NCBI GenBank assembly: GCA_963575745.1
Contig: CAUYUJ010001340.1
Span: 64,001-85,000 of the forward strand
DNA: 21,000 bases
Reading direction: 5' to 3'
Source: Prorocentrum cordatum
Lineage: Eukaryota; Sar; Dinophyceae; Prorocentrales; Prorocentraceae
Part shown: positions 1-8,655 of the stretch, one piece after another
Position numbering within the stretch: position 1 is the first letter of the stretch
Layout: each line of letters begins with the position of its first letter
Notes under the pieces: model-generated
Databases searched by the model: none
What the model was told of the DNA's origin: nothing
What the model saw: the letters and a program-made list of their open reading frames with translations, nothing else
Translations under genes and position numbers: made by a program

Positions 1-147
1 CGGTTGCAGGATGTTCACACGCACTGTGCGCGGCGCCAAGCGAGAGCCGCATGTTGTGAAGACCATCAGCCCTCCATGCGCGAAGCTGTTGCAAACTTCC
101 GACTGCAGGATCACGCATGGTAGGGGAGTCTCGGGAGAAAGACCTGG

Positions 148-341
148 CCAGCCCTACCAACACGTCTGGGGGTCCGAATGGGAGAAGTTGTTCATAAGGG
201 AAGAAGATGGAGGAGGTGGAGGAGCGGGAGGCAGGGGAGGAGGAGCGTCCAGCCCTACCAACACGTCTGGGGGTCCGAACGGGAGAATAAGGGAAGAAGA
301 TGGGGGAGGTGGAGGAGCGGGAGGCAGGGGAGGAGGAGCGT
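148..341. repeat. Tandem duplication of a ~100-bp block
   Basis: Two adjacent copies lie at 148-248 (101 bp) and 249-341 (93 bp). They are almost identical; the length difference is one 8-bp block, GTTGTTCA, present only in copy 1, plus two substitutions. Each copy runs from a unique-looking start (CCAGCCCTACC) into a GGA-rich 3' half. No gene is recognisable across it. Confidence 0.9.
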
Positions 342-636
342 GGGAGGACGGTAAGGATGGGGGAGAGGAGGTGAGAGAGGTGGGAAGCGCAGCGACGAGA
401 GGCCAAGCAGTTTGGAAAAGAACTAACTCGAGATGTAACCTCCTGCTGTGCTCCCGAGCCATTCCCGATCCCTCTCGTCTTGACCCTCCTCCTCCCCCTC
501 CTCTACAATTACTCAATATGAATACTACTCTCCCTCTTCCCCCGAAGGCGGCCTGAAAGTAGCCGACCCCCCCCGCGTACTGTTTTTTTGACACAGGATT
601 CCCGGGAGTTGGGTTTTCGCCTGCGTTTTTTTCAAC
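342..636. other. Purine-rich then pyrimidine-rich spacer
   Basis: The first part is G/A-rich, continuing the GGA bias of the duplication. Around 476-520 it switches to a CTC-rich stretch. Open frames here run through low-complexity composition and I see no gene. Confidence 0.6.
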
Positions 637-785
637 ATGCTGCTCTCGCTGAGGCGCCGGCCTCATTTCTGCTCCCGAATCGTTCCGAATCGTGCTCCCG
701 CTGCAGCGTGGGCCTCATTTTCGGATCGGTGTTTTGCCTCCGTCGTTCAGGATGGCGTTCTCGCCCCAGCGCGGGCCTCTTTCTC
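637..785. repeat. Three diverged copies of a ~34-bp motif
   Basis: Copies start near 637, 689 and 752. Each follows the pattern ATSSYGYTCTCGC - CAGCG - GGCCTC - TTTCT, and they are separated by unrelated spacers. The motif is irregularly spaced (52 and 63 bp) and clearly diverged, so it looks like an old tandem array. Confidence 0.55.
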
Positions 786-990
786 GCGCGCCCATCCGCC
801 CGCCACCACCGCGCCGCACCACGCCCCGCCCCGCCGCACGCACACCCACCGCCACTTCCACCCACCAACGCACGCACGCACGCACGCGCATCACCACCGC
901 GCACCGCCACCACCACCGCACTACCCCACCCACCACCACCACGCTACACCGCGTCACACCACATCACACGCGCGCACACACAGACACACA

Positions 991-1042
<52 letters not shown>

Positions 1043-1318
1043 CACGCACGCACACACGCATACACACGCCCACACACACGCACACACACACACACCACCA
1101 CCGCCACCACCACCACCGCCATCACGCACGTACGCACCTGGCCCACCACCAAACCACCAAGACGCCACGTCACACCACAGCACACGCGCACACACGCACA
1201 CACACACACATACACACCACCACCACAACAACCACAACCACGCACACACGCACGCACACACGCGCACCACCACCCACTACGCACACGCGCGCGGAGCCAC
1301 AGGTCCGCTACGACACGC
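786..1318. repeat. A/C-rich simple-sequence block
   Basis: The + strand is nearly all A and C with scattered CpG: CCA, CA, CACG and ACGC repeats intermixed for more than 500 bp. All six frames are open or nearly so, giving His/Thr/Ala/Arg or Cys/Val strings, which is a composition effect. Much of it alternates purine and pyrimidine. Confidence 0.9.
991..1042. repeat. Perfect (CGCA)13 microsatellite
   Basis: There are 52 bp of uninterrupted tetranucleotide CGCA inside the larger A/C-rich block. It is flanked by CA and CACG variants, so alternating purine-pyrimidine sequence continues well beyond the perfect core. Confidence 0.95.
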
Positions 1319-1407
1319 GTCCGCGGATATAGAGAAAATCAGCGCCATAGTAAGGGATGGGAGGAAGGAGTAGGATGTCAGATGTTGACGCGAGCGCACC
1401 TAACTTG

Positions 1408-1520
1408 TCCCCCTCCCCCTCCCCCTCTGCCTCCTCCTCCATCCTCCTTCTCCTCCTCCTCCCTCCTGCTCATCCTCCTCCTCCTCCTTCTCCTCCTCCT
1501 CCTCCTCCTCCTCCTCCTCC

Positions 1521-1521
<1 letters not shown>
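1408..1521. repeat. Polypyrimidine (CTC)n tract
   Basis: This stretch is almost pure C/T on the + strand, starting with CCCCCT repeats and becoming CTC/TCC triplets. It passes directly into the CAT repeat, so the two microsatellites abut with no spacer. Confidence 0.9.
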
Positions 1522-1797
<276 letters not shown>

Positions 1798-2558
1798 CGC
1801 CGCGGGGTCGCCCTGAGGGGGGTGTAATTAACCCGGAGGGGCCAATGCCTCGAGAACGCCGAAGGCCACCTACATATATCAACCGCGGCGGGAACCGATG
1901 ACCCAGGACCCGTTGAGGCAGCGGACATAGATATATGCGGGTCCCCCAGCCCAGGAGCCCCAAGCTGTCCACCGCCTCGCGGAGCCCTGGGGCAATAGAT
2001 CCCCGAGGCAGTGATGGTGCATAAACTCTGGCCTCGGATTCGGGCCACTGCTCTGGACGCCCGGAGTTGCCACTGAAGAAATTGGGCACGATGCCCAACA
2101 ACAAGTATTGTCCAAAACCAGCAGCTGAGGCTGTTGGATAGGCGGCCTTCTGTCTCAAGTGGACAACGACCGCGGCGGCACCGGCACCTGTTCAACATGG
2201 ACCAGAAGTGCTGTCGATGTTCGTCCCGTTTTTTCCGTACCCATCTCGACCGTACCGACCTGATTACCCTCTTTCCCCCACCCACCCCTGGGCACGGAAT
2301 GACCGTCTGCGGGGTGTCTATCGTCGGCGTGCGGCCGAAAATGAAGCCGAAGTCGATGCGGAAGAGTCGACCTGCCCGGCACCCGGGACCCGAAGCGGCG
2401 CGAGTGCTCCGGGGATCCCGAGGGCGGCGGGAGCGGAGCAGCGGCAAGACTGGAGGTCGTGCTGATTCCCCTCCGCAACGTCGGCTATACGGGGGGGGGG
2501 GGCACGGGGGGGTAAGGGTAACATGGTGGAGCCCCGCGGGGAGGGGGGCCTGGGCGAT
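1798..2558. other. Unique block, no recognisable gene
   Basis: This GC-rich block of about 760 bp lacks simple repeats except G-runs near 2490-2515. Overlapping open frames exist on both strands (about 2134-2781 on + and about 1788-2447 on -). Neither translation shows a domain I recognise, and both extend into flanking polyAsp/polyHis repeats. Unrecognised exons cannot be excluded. Confidence 0.6.
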
Positions 2559-2651
2559 GGACGACGACGACGACGACGACGAGGACGACGACGACGACGA
2601 CGACGACGAGGACGAGGACGACGACGACGAGGACGACGACGACGAGGACGG
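2559..2651. repeat. (GAC)n tract with GAG interruptions
   Basis: GAC triplets with periodic GAG substitutions. The + frame gives an Asp/Glu string, and the other frames give Arg-rich or Val-rich strings. Confidence 0.95.
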
Positions 2652-3015
2652 CGAGGTTCCAGCGGAACGGGCGCAAAGGAAGCGAGGCGGCAGAGGACAG
2701 AATGGGCCTGGGCTGCAGGAGAAAGGTCAGGTCGGGCACGTCCCACTGCAGGCGTATTTGGCGGACAAAAAAATAAAATAGTCGAAAAAAGTTCAAAGAT
2801 GGCGAACAAATACTTACAAAATCATCCCCAGGCTATTTGTTGACTATTCTTGAACCTTCCTCCTGTAGAGGGACATGCCCGACTTAAGAGGAAGGCCCCT
2901 CCGCAGTCCAGCGGCTGCAGGGGCACCGCGAGGCGCCCAACCCTTGGCGCTGCCTCTGCGAGGGGGAGAGGCCTGAGGGGCAGACGGCCTCCACCCCTGC
3001 ACTGCCGAGCCAACA
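2652..3015. other. Unique spacer with one imperfect inverted repeat
   Basis: This spacer lies between the GAC tract and element T1. It has an A-rich patch near 2768-2790 and a GC-rich part after 2880. No gene or RNA is recognisable. Confidence 0.6.
2791..2855. repeat. Imperfect inverted repeat, 22-bp arms
   Basis: Arms at 2791-2812 and 2834-2855 match at 17 of 22 positions; both ends of the arm (GTTCAA and AACAAATA) are perfect. The loop is 21 bp. Most mismatches are transitions, so an RNA form could pair further through G:U. It could be the remnant of a small foldback element. Confidence 0.6.
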
Positions 3016-3098
3016 CAGTCAGGGCAAGGGGGCCGATCGGTCGTTCATGGTCTCTGGGTGCCAAGGCACATTTGGCATTCCGTGCGGTCGATTCTGCT

Positions 3099-3155
3099 AT
3101 TGTTGGTGGTGCTGCTGTTGTTGCTGCTGCTGTTGGTGGTGGTGTGGTTGTCGTT

Positions 3156-3229
<74 letters not shown>

Positions 3230-3355
3230 GGTTGCTGTTGCTGTTGCTGCTGCTGCTGCTGTTTGTGGTGTGTTGTTGCTGCTGCTGTTGTTGGTGTTGT
3301 TGCTGCTGTTGCTGTTGTTGCTGCTCCTGCTGCTGGCGTTGTTGCTGCGTTGTCG
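3099..3355. repeat. (GTT)n/(GCT)n microsatellite of T1
   Basis: There are about 260 bp of GTT triplets mixed with GCT, GTC and GGT, with a pure GTT core at about 3181-3229. Translations are polyLeu/polyVal/polyCys on + and polyGln/polyAsn/polyThr on -; none is likely to be real. Confidence 0.95.
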
Positions 3356-3360
3356 TCATC

Positions 3361-3447
3361 CTCGCCCGCAACCCGCCCGCGACCCGCCCCGCGACCCACG
3401 CCGCAGCCGCGACCCACCCGCGACCCATCCACCGCCCGCCCCGCCAC
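3361..3447. repeat. CGACCC minisatellite of T1
   Basis: Short, variant copies of the 11-12 bp unit CGCGACCCACC/CGCGACCCGCC. It follows the GTT tract through the same junction sequence (CCCGCAACCCGCC-type) seen in T2 and, in reverse, in T3. Confidence 0.85.
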
Positions 3448-3474
3448 TCATCTCCACAACTGCGGGGTGCTATG

Positions 3475-4508
3475 CATTTGTTTTCTGGAACCCAACTCGA
3501 TGACGCACGCTTGTCAACCCTCAGCGTGCGCCTTGCCAGGCCAAGATACCATGCGTGCGCTGACCCAAACCCCGCTCGCACGGCGATGCGGGCGGACACG
3601 TGCGCGCTAGAAGACGCGACGGGCGCGAGGCGGCGAGGCGCACAGCTGTGCGCGGCAGGCTCTGGCACCGCGGGCCTGGGCTCCTGCCGCCGCGCGGACG
3701 TTTTGATGCTGAGCGCTCTCCGCTGTCGGAGGCGGGGGGCTGCCGAGCTGCCTCCGTGCTCAACCCGGAGGCCGCCTCACCCCTGGAGACTGCAGACCCC
3801 ACCGTTCGTACGGCTTTGCCCCGTGGGTTGCTCCCCGTGGCCCGCAGCAGGCAGCAGAGCTCGAACGCCCGCGACATTGCCACGAGAGGGCCGCAGGCTG
3901 CCATGGGTCTTCGAACACTGAGCACCCGCTGCCGCCGCCGCAGCGGGACGGCGCGAGCCTGCTGTAGCGTGGACCACGCTTCCACGCGTGCTCCGCGGAT
4001 GGTATCCCCAAGACTGGGCTGAAACAGGGCGGGCAGAGAGAACGCGTTTCGTGTCGGGCGTTGGCAGAACTGGGTCTAGTAGGATCTGGTTTAGTGATGT
4101 ACTGGAGGACGCCCCCCCGCCCTGTTCCACTAACCGGAACTGCCGTCACCCGACAACAAACACCAGCTACGGCAGACCTGGTTTCGTGATTCTGGTAAAT
4201 TTAGAAGCTCCAGGGCCCTTCTACTAACCAGGTCCCCTTACCTGGGGGCCTGGCTGCACCCGATTCGCGGACGCCTTCCTTGAACAAGTCCCTGGACACA
4301 TCGGAGCCGCCTCCCCCTCCCCCAAAAACACTTGGCGCGCCCGGAGAACCGGGGGAGGGGGGGCCGGCGGCCTCTCTCACCGGGAGGGGGCCCCCCCCCT
4401 TCCAAGGACGGGGGGGTCGAAGCGCCCCATCCCACCCCTCCCCCTGTGCGACAGGGCGGGGTGGTCGAACTGCCCCCCCTCCTCTAAGACAGTCCGACTG
4501 ATCCTGCC
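3475..4508. other. Unique block of ~1 kb, no recognisable gene
   Basis: GC-rich, non-repetitive DNA with G- and C-runs from about 4310 to 4490. Several overlapping open frames occur on both strands, none with a domain, signal peptide or repeat I recognise. Splice sites cannot be judged by eye without knowing the organism. Confidence 0.6.
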
Positions 4509-4690
4509 GAGGCTCGATCCAGCTTCGATCCGATCCAACTTCAAGAGCCTCCTAGTCGGGCTCGCTCCAAATCCTATTGGACCCCACAGCTGGATCCAGC
4601 TCAAACTGAAACCTGCGGAGGCTCGATCCAGCACGGATACCATTCCACAATCGCTGTCTCCAACTTACTAGCATCCTATAGTCGGGCTCG
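4509..4690. repeat. Two diverged copies of a ~110-bp repeat
   Basis: Each copy begins with GAGGCTCGATCCAGC (4509-4523 and 4618-4632) and ends with TAGTCGGGCTCG (4553-4564 and 4679-4690). The interiors have diverged in sequence and length. The motif CTGGATCCAG next to them also recurs at 4883. Confidence 0.6.
4588..4601. repeat. Perfect 14-bp palindrome
   Basis: AGCTGGATCCAGCT is its own reverse complement. The same core appears at 4881-4896, extended to 16 bp. Confidence 0.9.
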
Positions 4691-4715
4691 AATGAACTCC
4701 AGTATGATCCTACTA

Positions 4716-4882
4716 TACTCCAGATTTCGTAATAAAGGGAGGGGGGTCTCATTTCGGGGGGGGTCTCTTCCAGGCTATCTTGGAGGGCCTGGGGGGGTCT
4801 GGGGTTCTCCCACGGGTTGGGTCTGAAATGGCTTGTCTTGGAGGGTCCAGACCCCCTCCCTTTTATTACGACATCTGGAGTA
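4716..4882. mobile_element. MITE-like element with ~32-bp terminal inverted repeats and TA flanks
   Basis: Terminal inverted repeats lie at 4716-4749 and 4849-4882. They align over 34 bp with one substitution and two 1-bp length differences in A and G runs. If the outermost TA on each side is the target duplication, the element is 163 bp (4718-4880), begins CTCCAGAT and ends ATCTGGAG. A TA duplication and a CTCC-type terminus are typical of Tc1/mariner-type MITEs such as Stowaway; the assignment is by analogy only. The interior is G-rich with no coding capacity. The right flank is a perfect palindrome (4881-4896). Confidence 0.65.
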
Positions 4883-4896
4883 GCTGGATCCAGCTA
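4881..4896. repeat. Perfect 16-bp palindrome at the MITE border
   Basis: TAGCTGGATCCAGCTA is self-complementary. Its first two bases are the proposed TA target duplication. The core matches the palindrome at 4588-4601. Confidence 0.9.
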
Positions 4897-4930
4897 AAAA
4901 TCCTTCTCAAGCTCGATCGTCGTCGTCGCT

Positions 4931-4970
4931 GCCCGACGGCGCCGGCGCTGGCCGACGGCGCCGGCGCTCG
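4931..4970. repeat. Two tandem 20-bp units
   Basis: Two adjacent copies of a 20-bp unit built on CCGACGGCGCCGGCGCT, which is rich in GGCGCC and GCCGGC palindromes. They are followed by CGCCGG. Confidence 0.85.
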
Positions 4971-4984
4971 CCGGTCGTCGCTTG

Positions 4985-5110
4985 CCACTGGGGAGGGCAG
5001 GGGCTGCCCCTCTGGTTCGAACTCCCCCCCCTGCGATTCAGGGTGGGGGGAGCCCCCAGTTCGAACCCCCCCTTCCCCCGAAGGGGGGGGGGGGGAGAGG
5101 GGCGAAATAA
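4985..5110. other. C-run/G-run block with two TTCGAA sites
   Basis: C-runs and G-runs alternate around GGTTCGAACTCC (near 5015) and AGTTCGAACCCC (near 5056). The sequence resembles the 4400-4470 block in pattern. The TTCGAA boxes resemble tRNA T-loops but no cloverleaf forms. Confidence 0.5.
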
Positions 5111-5128
5111 AAAACGAATTACGGCCGA

Positions 5129-5212
5129 CTGGTCCCAATTCCAACCGTGCGGAGCGAATGGCAACCAGAAGTGAGACCAATTCCAACCAGAAATAAGACC
5201 AATGACAACCAT
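5129..5212. repeat. Short interspersed motif GACCAATTCCAACC
   Basis: Three variants of (GG/GA)(T/A)CC(C)AATTCCAACC occur near 5131, 5173 and 5196, spaced by 20-40 bp. The last is degenerate (GACCAATGACAACC). Confidence 0.6.
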
Positions 5213-5222
5213 GGATGAGATC

Positions 5223-5312
5223 TTCGGAATTCCTCAGGATTCCTTCGGATTCTTCGGAAATCCTCAGGATTCCTTCGGATTCTTCGGAATTCCTCAGGAT
5301 TCCTTCGGAATT
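5223..5312. repeat. Three tandem 30-bp units, each of three 10-bp sub-units
   Basis: The units are 5223-5252, 5253-5282 and 5283-5312. Each is made of TTCGGAATTC, CTCAGGATTC and CTTCGGATTC, i.e. a 10-bp base period, with only two substitutions among copies. Both strands are open and give Ser/Glu/Ile-type or Arg/Asn/Pro/Glu-type 10-residue repeats. Confidence 0.9.
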
Positions 5313-5460
5313 CCCCCGTTCGCTTGTTGGACCCCCCCCCCTCCCCCTTGCGATTCCCTGGTTTGGGGGGCCGCCGGGTGCACCCCCCCCCTGTCCAAGC
5401 GTCCACAGAGCGCGTTCTTTCGGAGGGCAGGGCCCACGAGCTTTCGCGCGGAAGTGGGGC

Positions 5461-6427
5461 CAGAGAAGGCCAGGTGAAGAGAAGAAGAATGAGGGCTTAG
5501 GGGGAAGAGGAGGAAGGGTGCGGAGTGAGAAAGACGGCGTGCAAGAAGGAGGGAAAGAGGCGGAGGAGGAAGAAGAGGAGAGGAGGCGGAGGAAAGGAAA
5601 AGAGAGGAAACAAAAAGAGGAGGAGGAGGAGGAGGAGGAGGAGGAAGAGGAGGAGGAGGAGGTGGAAGGAGGAGGAGGAGGAGGAGTGAGGAGGAGGAGG
5701 GAGGAGGAGGAGAGGAGAAGAATGGGGAAAAAACGACGGGGGCGGGGGGGAAGCCAGGAGGAGCAGGCAGGAAAAGCGAGGGAAGAGAGGAAACACGAAG
5801 AGGGGGAGAGGGGCGGCAGGACAGCACGAGGACGGGGGGGGGGCGGGCCGCCGTCTTCGGCAGCATGATGTTGTCGTCGTGCCCGTCGCGCACGCCGAGG
5901 GCCTCGGGGGGGGGGTGGGGGGGGGGGGCGGGCGGGCCGCGAGAGGGGGCAGGGGGGAGGGCGGCAGGGAGGGGGAGGAGGCAAGGAGGTGGAGGCACGG
6001 GGGAGGAGGAGGGGGGGAAGGGAGGATGGAGGAGGAGGGGGGGGACAGGACAGGGAGGAGGAGGAGGGAGGAGGAGAGGAGGAGGAGGAGGAGGAGGAGG
6101 AGGAGGAGGAGGAGGAGGGGGAGGACGAGGAGGAGGAGGAGGAGGAGGAGGAGGAGGAGGAGGTAGGAGGAGGAGGAGGAGGAGGAGCGGAGGATAGGGG
6201 GAGAGGGAGGAGGGGGGGACAGGGGGGAGGGGGGAGGGGGGAGGAGGGGGAGAGGAGGAGGAAGGACGGGGATGTGGAGGAGGAGGAGGAGGAGGAGGAG
6301 GAGGAGGAGAAAGAGGAGAATAAGAGGAGGAGGAAAAGGAGGAGGAGGAGGAGGAGGAGGAGGAAGGCGAAAAGGAAGGACGGAGGGGGACGAGGGGAGG
6401 AAAAGGAGGGAAAGGAGGAGGCGGAGG
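5461..6427. repeat. Polypurine (GGA/GAA) tract of nearly 1 kb
   Basis: The + strand is overwhelmingly G and A (GGA, GAG, GAA triplets), with long G-runs at about 5830-5950. The purine bias is broken mainly at about 5840-5905. Long open frames on both strands (polyGlu/Gly/Arg on +, polySer/Pro/Leu on -) result from this composition. Confidence 0.9.
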
Positions 6428-7204
6428 ACGCCCGCACTCGACCTGGACGTGGTGGCCCGCTTCTCGTGATGGCACACGCGCTGGTGGACTGGTCCACGCG
6501 CGTCCTGCGAGCGGGGTCAATCAAAATTAACTCGCTCGCTGCGCCGCACGCGCGCGTGCTGACTTCCACAGACCTGGGCTTTCGGGCCACACTTGAATCT
6601 GGCGTCCAAAAGCGCGTCGCCATCGGAACAGAATCGTTGAGCCTGGATTCGCTGCGACGACGTTGGCTCTGGTGTCTGAGACCGCGTGAACTGTTCAACC
6701 CTGCACGATCGCCCCACTGCAAGGTCCCCCAAAAACTTCATCACGAACGCTTGCGTAGTGCGTCGCGCCGCTGATCTTGGCCCACAACGATTCGGCGCGA
6801 CATGCTAACCACGTCCAGGTCCCCGAGCGTCCACGCTCCGAGCTCTCCCCAGCCGCCCGCGCCGCGGAGCCGAGCGATACGCCGCCAGCTGGCAGAGCAG
6901 TGCGTCGCCGGGGCCGCAACCGCGGCACGCTGAGCCAACGGCGTTCTGGCTCCATCCCTGTGGACCAGCGTGCCCAAACTTACGTCCGAGAGCGGCTGGA
7001 TCACCCTCTCCCGGGCAGCTTCGCTTCAAGAAAGAAGGACTACATGATGAGAGCGGCCTGCGAGCTCGCCACACATACACACATAATGCAGCTCAAGCCC
7101 CACCAACGCCTACATCCTCTGGACTAGCTCCCTGTACTGGGCCGACCTTTTTGCTTAGCCCATCCCAGACACCATCCTCTGCTGCTTCGGCGCCAAGGCT
7201 CTTG
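6428..7204. other. Unique block, no recognisable gene
   Basis: About 780 bp of mixed-composition DNA follow the polypurine tract. Open frames on + continue from the GGA repeat to 6774, then run 6777-7127; overlapping frames lie on -. None has a recognisable domain. If this locus holds any exons, this is one of the more plausible places, judged only by balanced composition. Confidence 0.6.
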
Positions 7205-7279
7205 GCAGCTGTATATATATATATATATATATGCATATATATATATATATTATATATATTATTATATATATATATATAT
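7205..7279. repeat. (TA)n tract at the outer end of T2
   Basis: TA dinucleotides with GC and AT-run interruptions. It abuts T2's first base, as the (TA)n at 12147-12169 abuts T3's last. Confidence 0.95.
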
Positions 7280-7354
7280 CAGAGTGAGGGGGCTGAACCG
7301 AACGGCCATTCACTGTCCATGGGTGCGTGGCTGAAGTGGAATTCCGCGATGCGG

Positions 7355-7394
7355 GTTGTTGTTTTTGTTGTTGTTGTTGTTGTTGTTGTTGTGG

Positions 7395-7425
<31 letters not shown>

Positions 7426-7431
7426 CGTTGC

Positions 7432-7497
<66 letters not shown>

Positions 7498-7550
7498 AAG
7501 TGTTGTTTGTTGTTTGTTGTTGTTGTTGTTTGTTGTTTGTTGTCGTCGTC
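7355..7550. repeat. (GTT)n microsatellite of T2
   Basis: GTT triplets with a pure core of about 65 bp ending near 7497, then GTTT variants and GTCGTC before the minisatellite. The complementary (AAC)n lies at the same position in T3. Confidence 0.95.
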
Positions 7551-7860
7551 CCACCCGCGACCCGCCCCGCGACCCACCCGCGCGCGACCCACCCCGCGAC
7601 CCACCCGCGACCCACCCCGCGACCCACCCGCGACCCACCCCGCGACCCACCAGCGACCCACCCGCGACCCACCAGCAACCCACCCGCGACCCCGCCCGCG
7701 ACCCACCCCAAGAGCCCCCCGGCGACCCCCCGGCGACCCACCCGCGACCCACCCGCGACTCATCCGCGACCCACCCCGCGACCCACCCCGCGACCCACCC
7801 GCGACCCACCCGCGACCCACCCGCGACCCACCCCGCGACCCACCCCGCGACCCACCCAAA
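7551..7860. repeat. 11-12 bp minisatellite CGCGACCCACC(C), G-quadruplex type on - strand
   Basis: There are about 27 units of 11 or 12 bp, GCGACCCACCC or CGCGACCCACCC, with a few variants (CAGCGACCC, CGGCGACCC). The minus strand reads GGGTGGGTCGC repeatedly, so any two adjacent units provide four GGG runs with loops of 1 and 4 bases. Confidence 0.95.
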
Positions 7861-8640
7861 ATGTTCGGCGCATGCGGCGGGCTTCTTTCGCATTCGTTCC
7901 AGGCGGAGAACCTGCGACCCACCCGCGACCCAAACCGCGTTCAGTGCACAAATCAAAACTTTCGGCGCCTGCGGCGGGCCGTTTTTGAATTCCTTCCAAG
8001 TGGAGGTGGAGAGCCCGCGACCCACCCGTGACCCAAACTAAATTCACTGAACAACCCAAAACTTCGGCGCCTGCGGTGTGTTTCTTTTGCATCAGCGACC
8101 CACCCGCGACCCACCCGCGACCCACCTGAGACACACCCCGCGACCCACCCGCGACCCACCCGCGACCCACCGCGACCCACCCGCGACCCACCCGCGACCC
8201 ACCCGCGACCCACCTCGCGACCCACCCAAAATGTTCGGCGCATGCGGCGGGTTTCTTTCGCATTCGTTCCAGGTGGAGAACTTGCGACCCACCCGGGACC
8301 CAAACCGCGTTCAGTGCACAAATCAAAACTTTCGGCGCCTGCGGCGGGCTGTTTTTGAATTCCCCCCAGGTGGAGGTGGAGAGCCCGCGACCCACCCGCG
8401 ACCCAAACGAAATTCACTGAACAAGCCAAACCTTCGGCGCGTGCGGCGGTTTTCTTTTACATTCGTTCCGCGTTCACTGTACAAATCAAAATGTTCGGCG
8501 CCTGCGGCGGACTGTTTTTGAATTCCTTCCAGGTGGAGGTGGAGAGCCCGCGACCCACCTGCGACCCAATCTACGTTCACTGAACAAGCCAAAAATTTGG
8601 CGCCTGCGGCGGGCTGTTTTTGCATTCTTTCCGGGTGGCC
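7861..8640. repeat. Array of ~100-bp units with a 370-bp higher-order period
   Basis: Unit starts: 7861, 7958, 8061, 8231, 8328, 8431, 8491, 8594. The core is TTCGGCGCCTGCGGCGGGC, then a T-rich part, a CCAGGTGGAG part, one or more CGACCCACC, and CACTGAACAA/GTGCACAAATCAAA. Two unit types differ in the T-rich part (TTCTTTCGCATTCG versus GTTTTTGAATTCC). The three units from 7861 repeat at 8231: the first members are 97 bp each with 4 differences, the second 103 bp each with about 7. Unit 3 contains an expanded minisatellite; unit 6 has lost ~40 bp. Confidence 0.9.
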
Positions 8641-8655
8641 CACCAGCGATCCCCG

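Larger units (their letters stand above)
3016..3474 (+). mobile_element. T1: short, degenerate member of the T composite-element family
   Basis: The module order matches one arm of the large inverted structure downstream. The outer end (3016-3098) aligns with the T2 and T3 outer ends through CAG, AAGGGGG, CCGA-CGG, TTCA, CTGGGTGC, ATTCCG and TGCGG. Then come a GTT/GCT tract, a CGACCC minisatellite, and an inner end (3446-3473) matching T2 8800-8827 at 24 of 28 positions, including GCGGGGTGCTAT. T1 lacks the ~100-bp units, the GAG tract and flanking (TA)n. I see no coding capacity and no target-site duplication. It could be an ancestral short form or a deletion product. Confidence 0.5.

Noticed and set aside
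2134-2781. Plus-strand open frame of ~215 codons with a basic middle and acidic repeat
   Set aside because: It overlaps minus-strand open frames over the same bases, ends in the GAC repeat, and has no recognisable domain or codon signal visible by eye.
5010-5070. tRNA-like TTCGAA boxes (GGTTCGAACTCC, AGTTCGAACCCC)
   Set aside because: The bases around each loop are C-runs on both sides and cannot form a T-stem; no acceptor or anticodon arm is found.
4866-6722. Minus-strand open frame of 618 codons, the longest in the window
   Set aside because: Most of it is polySer/Pro/Leu from the polypurine tract; the opposite strand is open too. Length here reflects absence of stop triplets in GGA repeats.
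5989-6774. Plus-strand open frame whose last ~100 codons leave the repeat
   Set aside because: The C-terminal part looks less repetitive but matches no family I know and is entered only through polyGlu/Gly repeat. Left as an unannotated unique block.
7551-8640. CRISPR-like array of repeats and spacers
   Set aside because: The ~100-bp units diverge gradually along their whole length, without constant repeats and unique spacers; the context is eukaryotic satellite.
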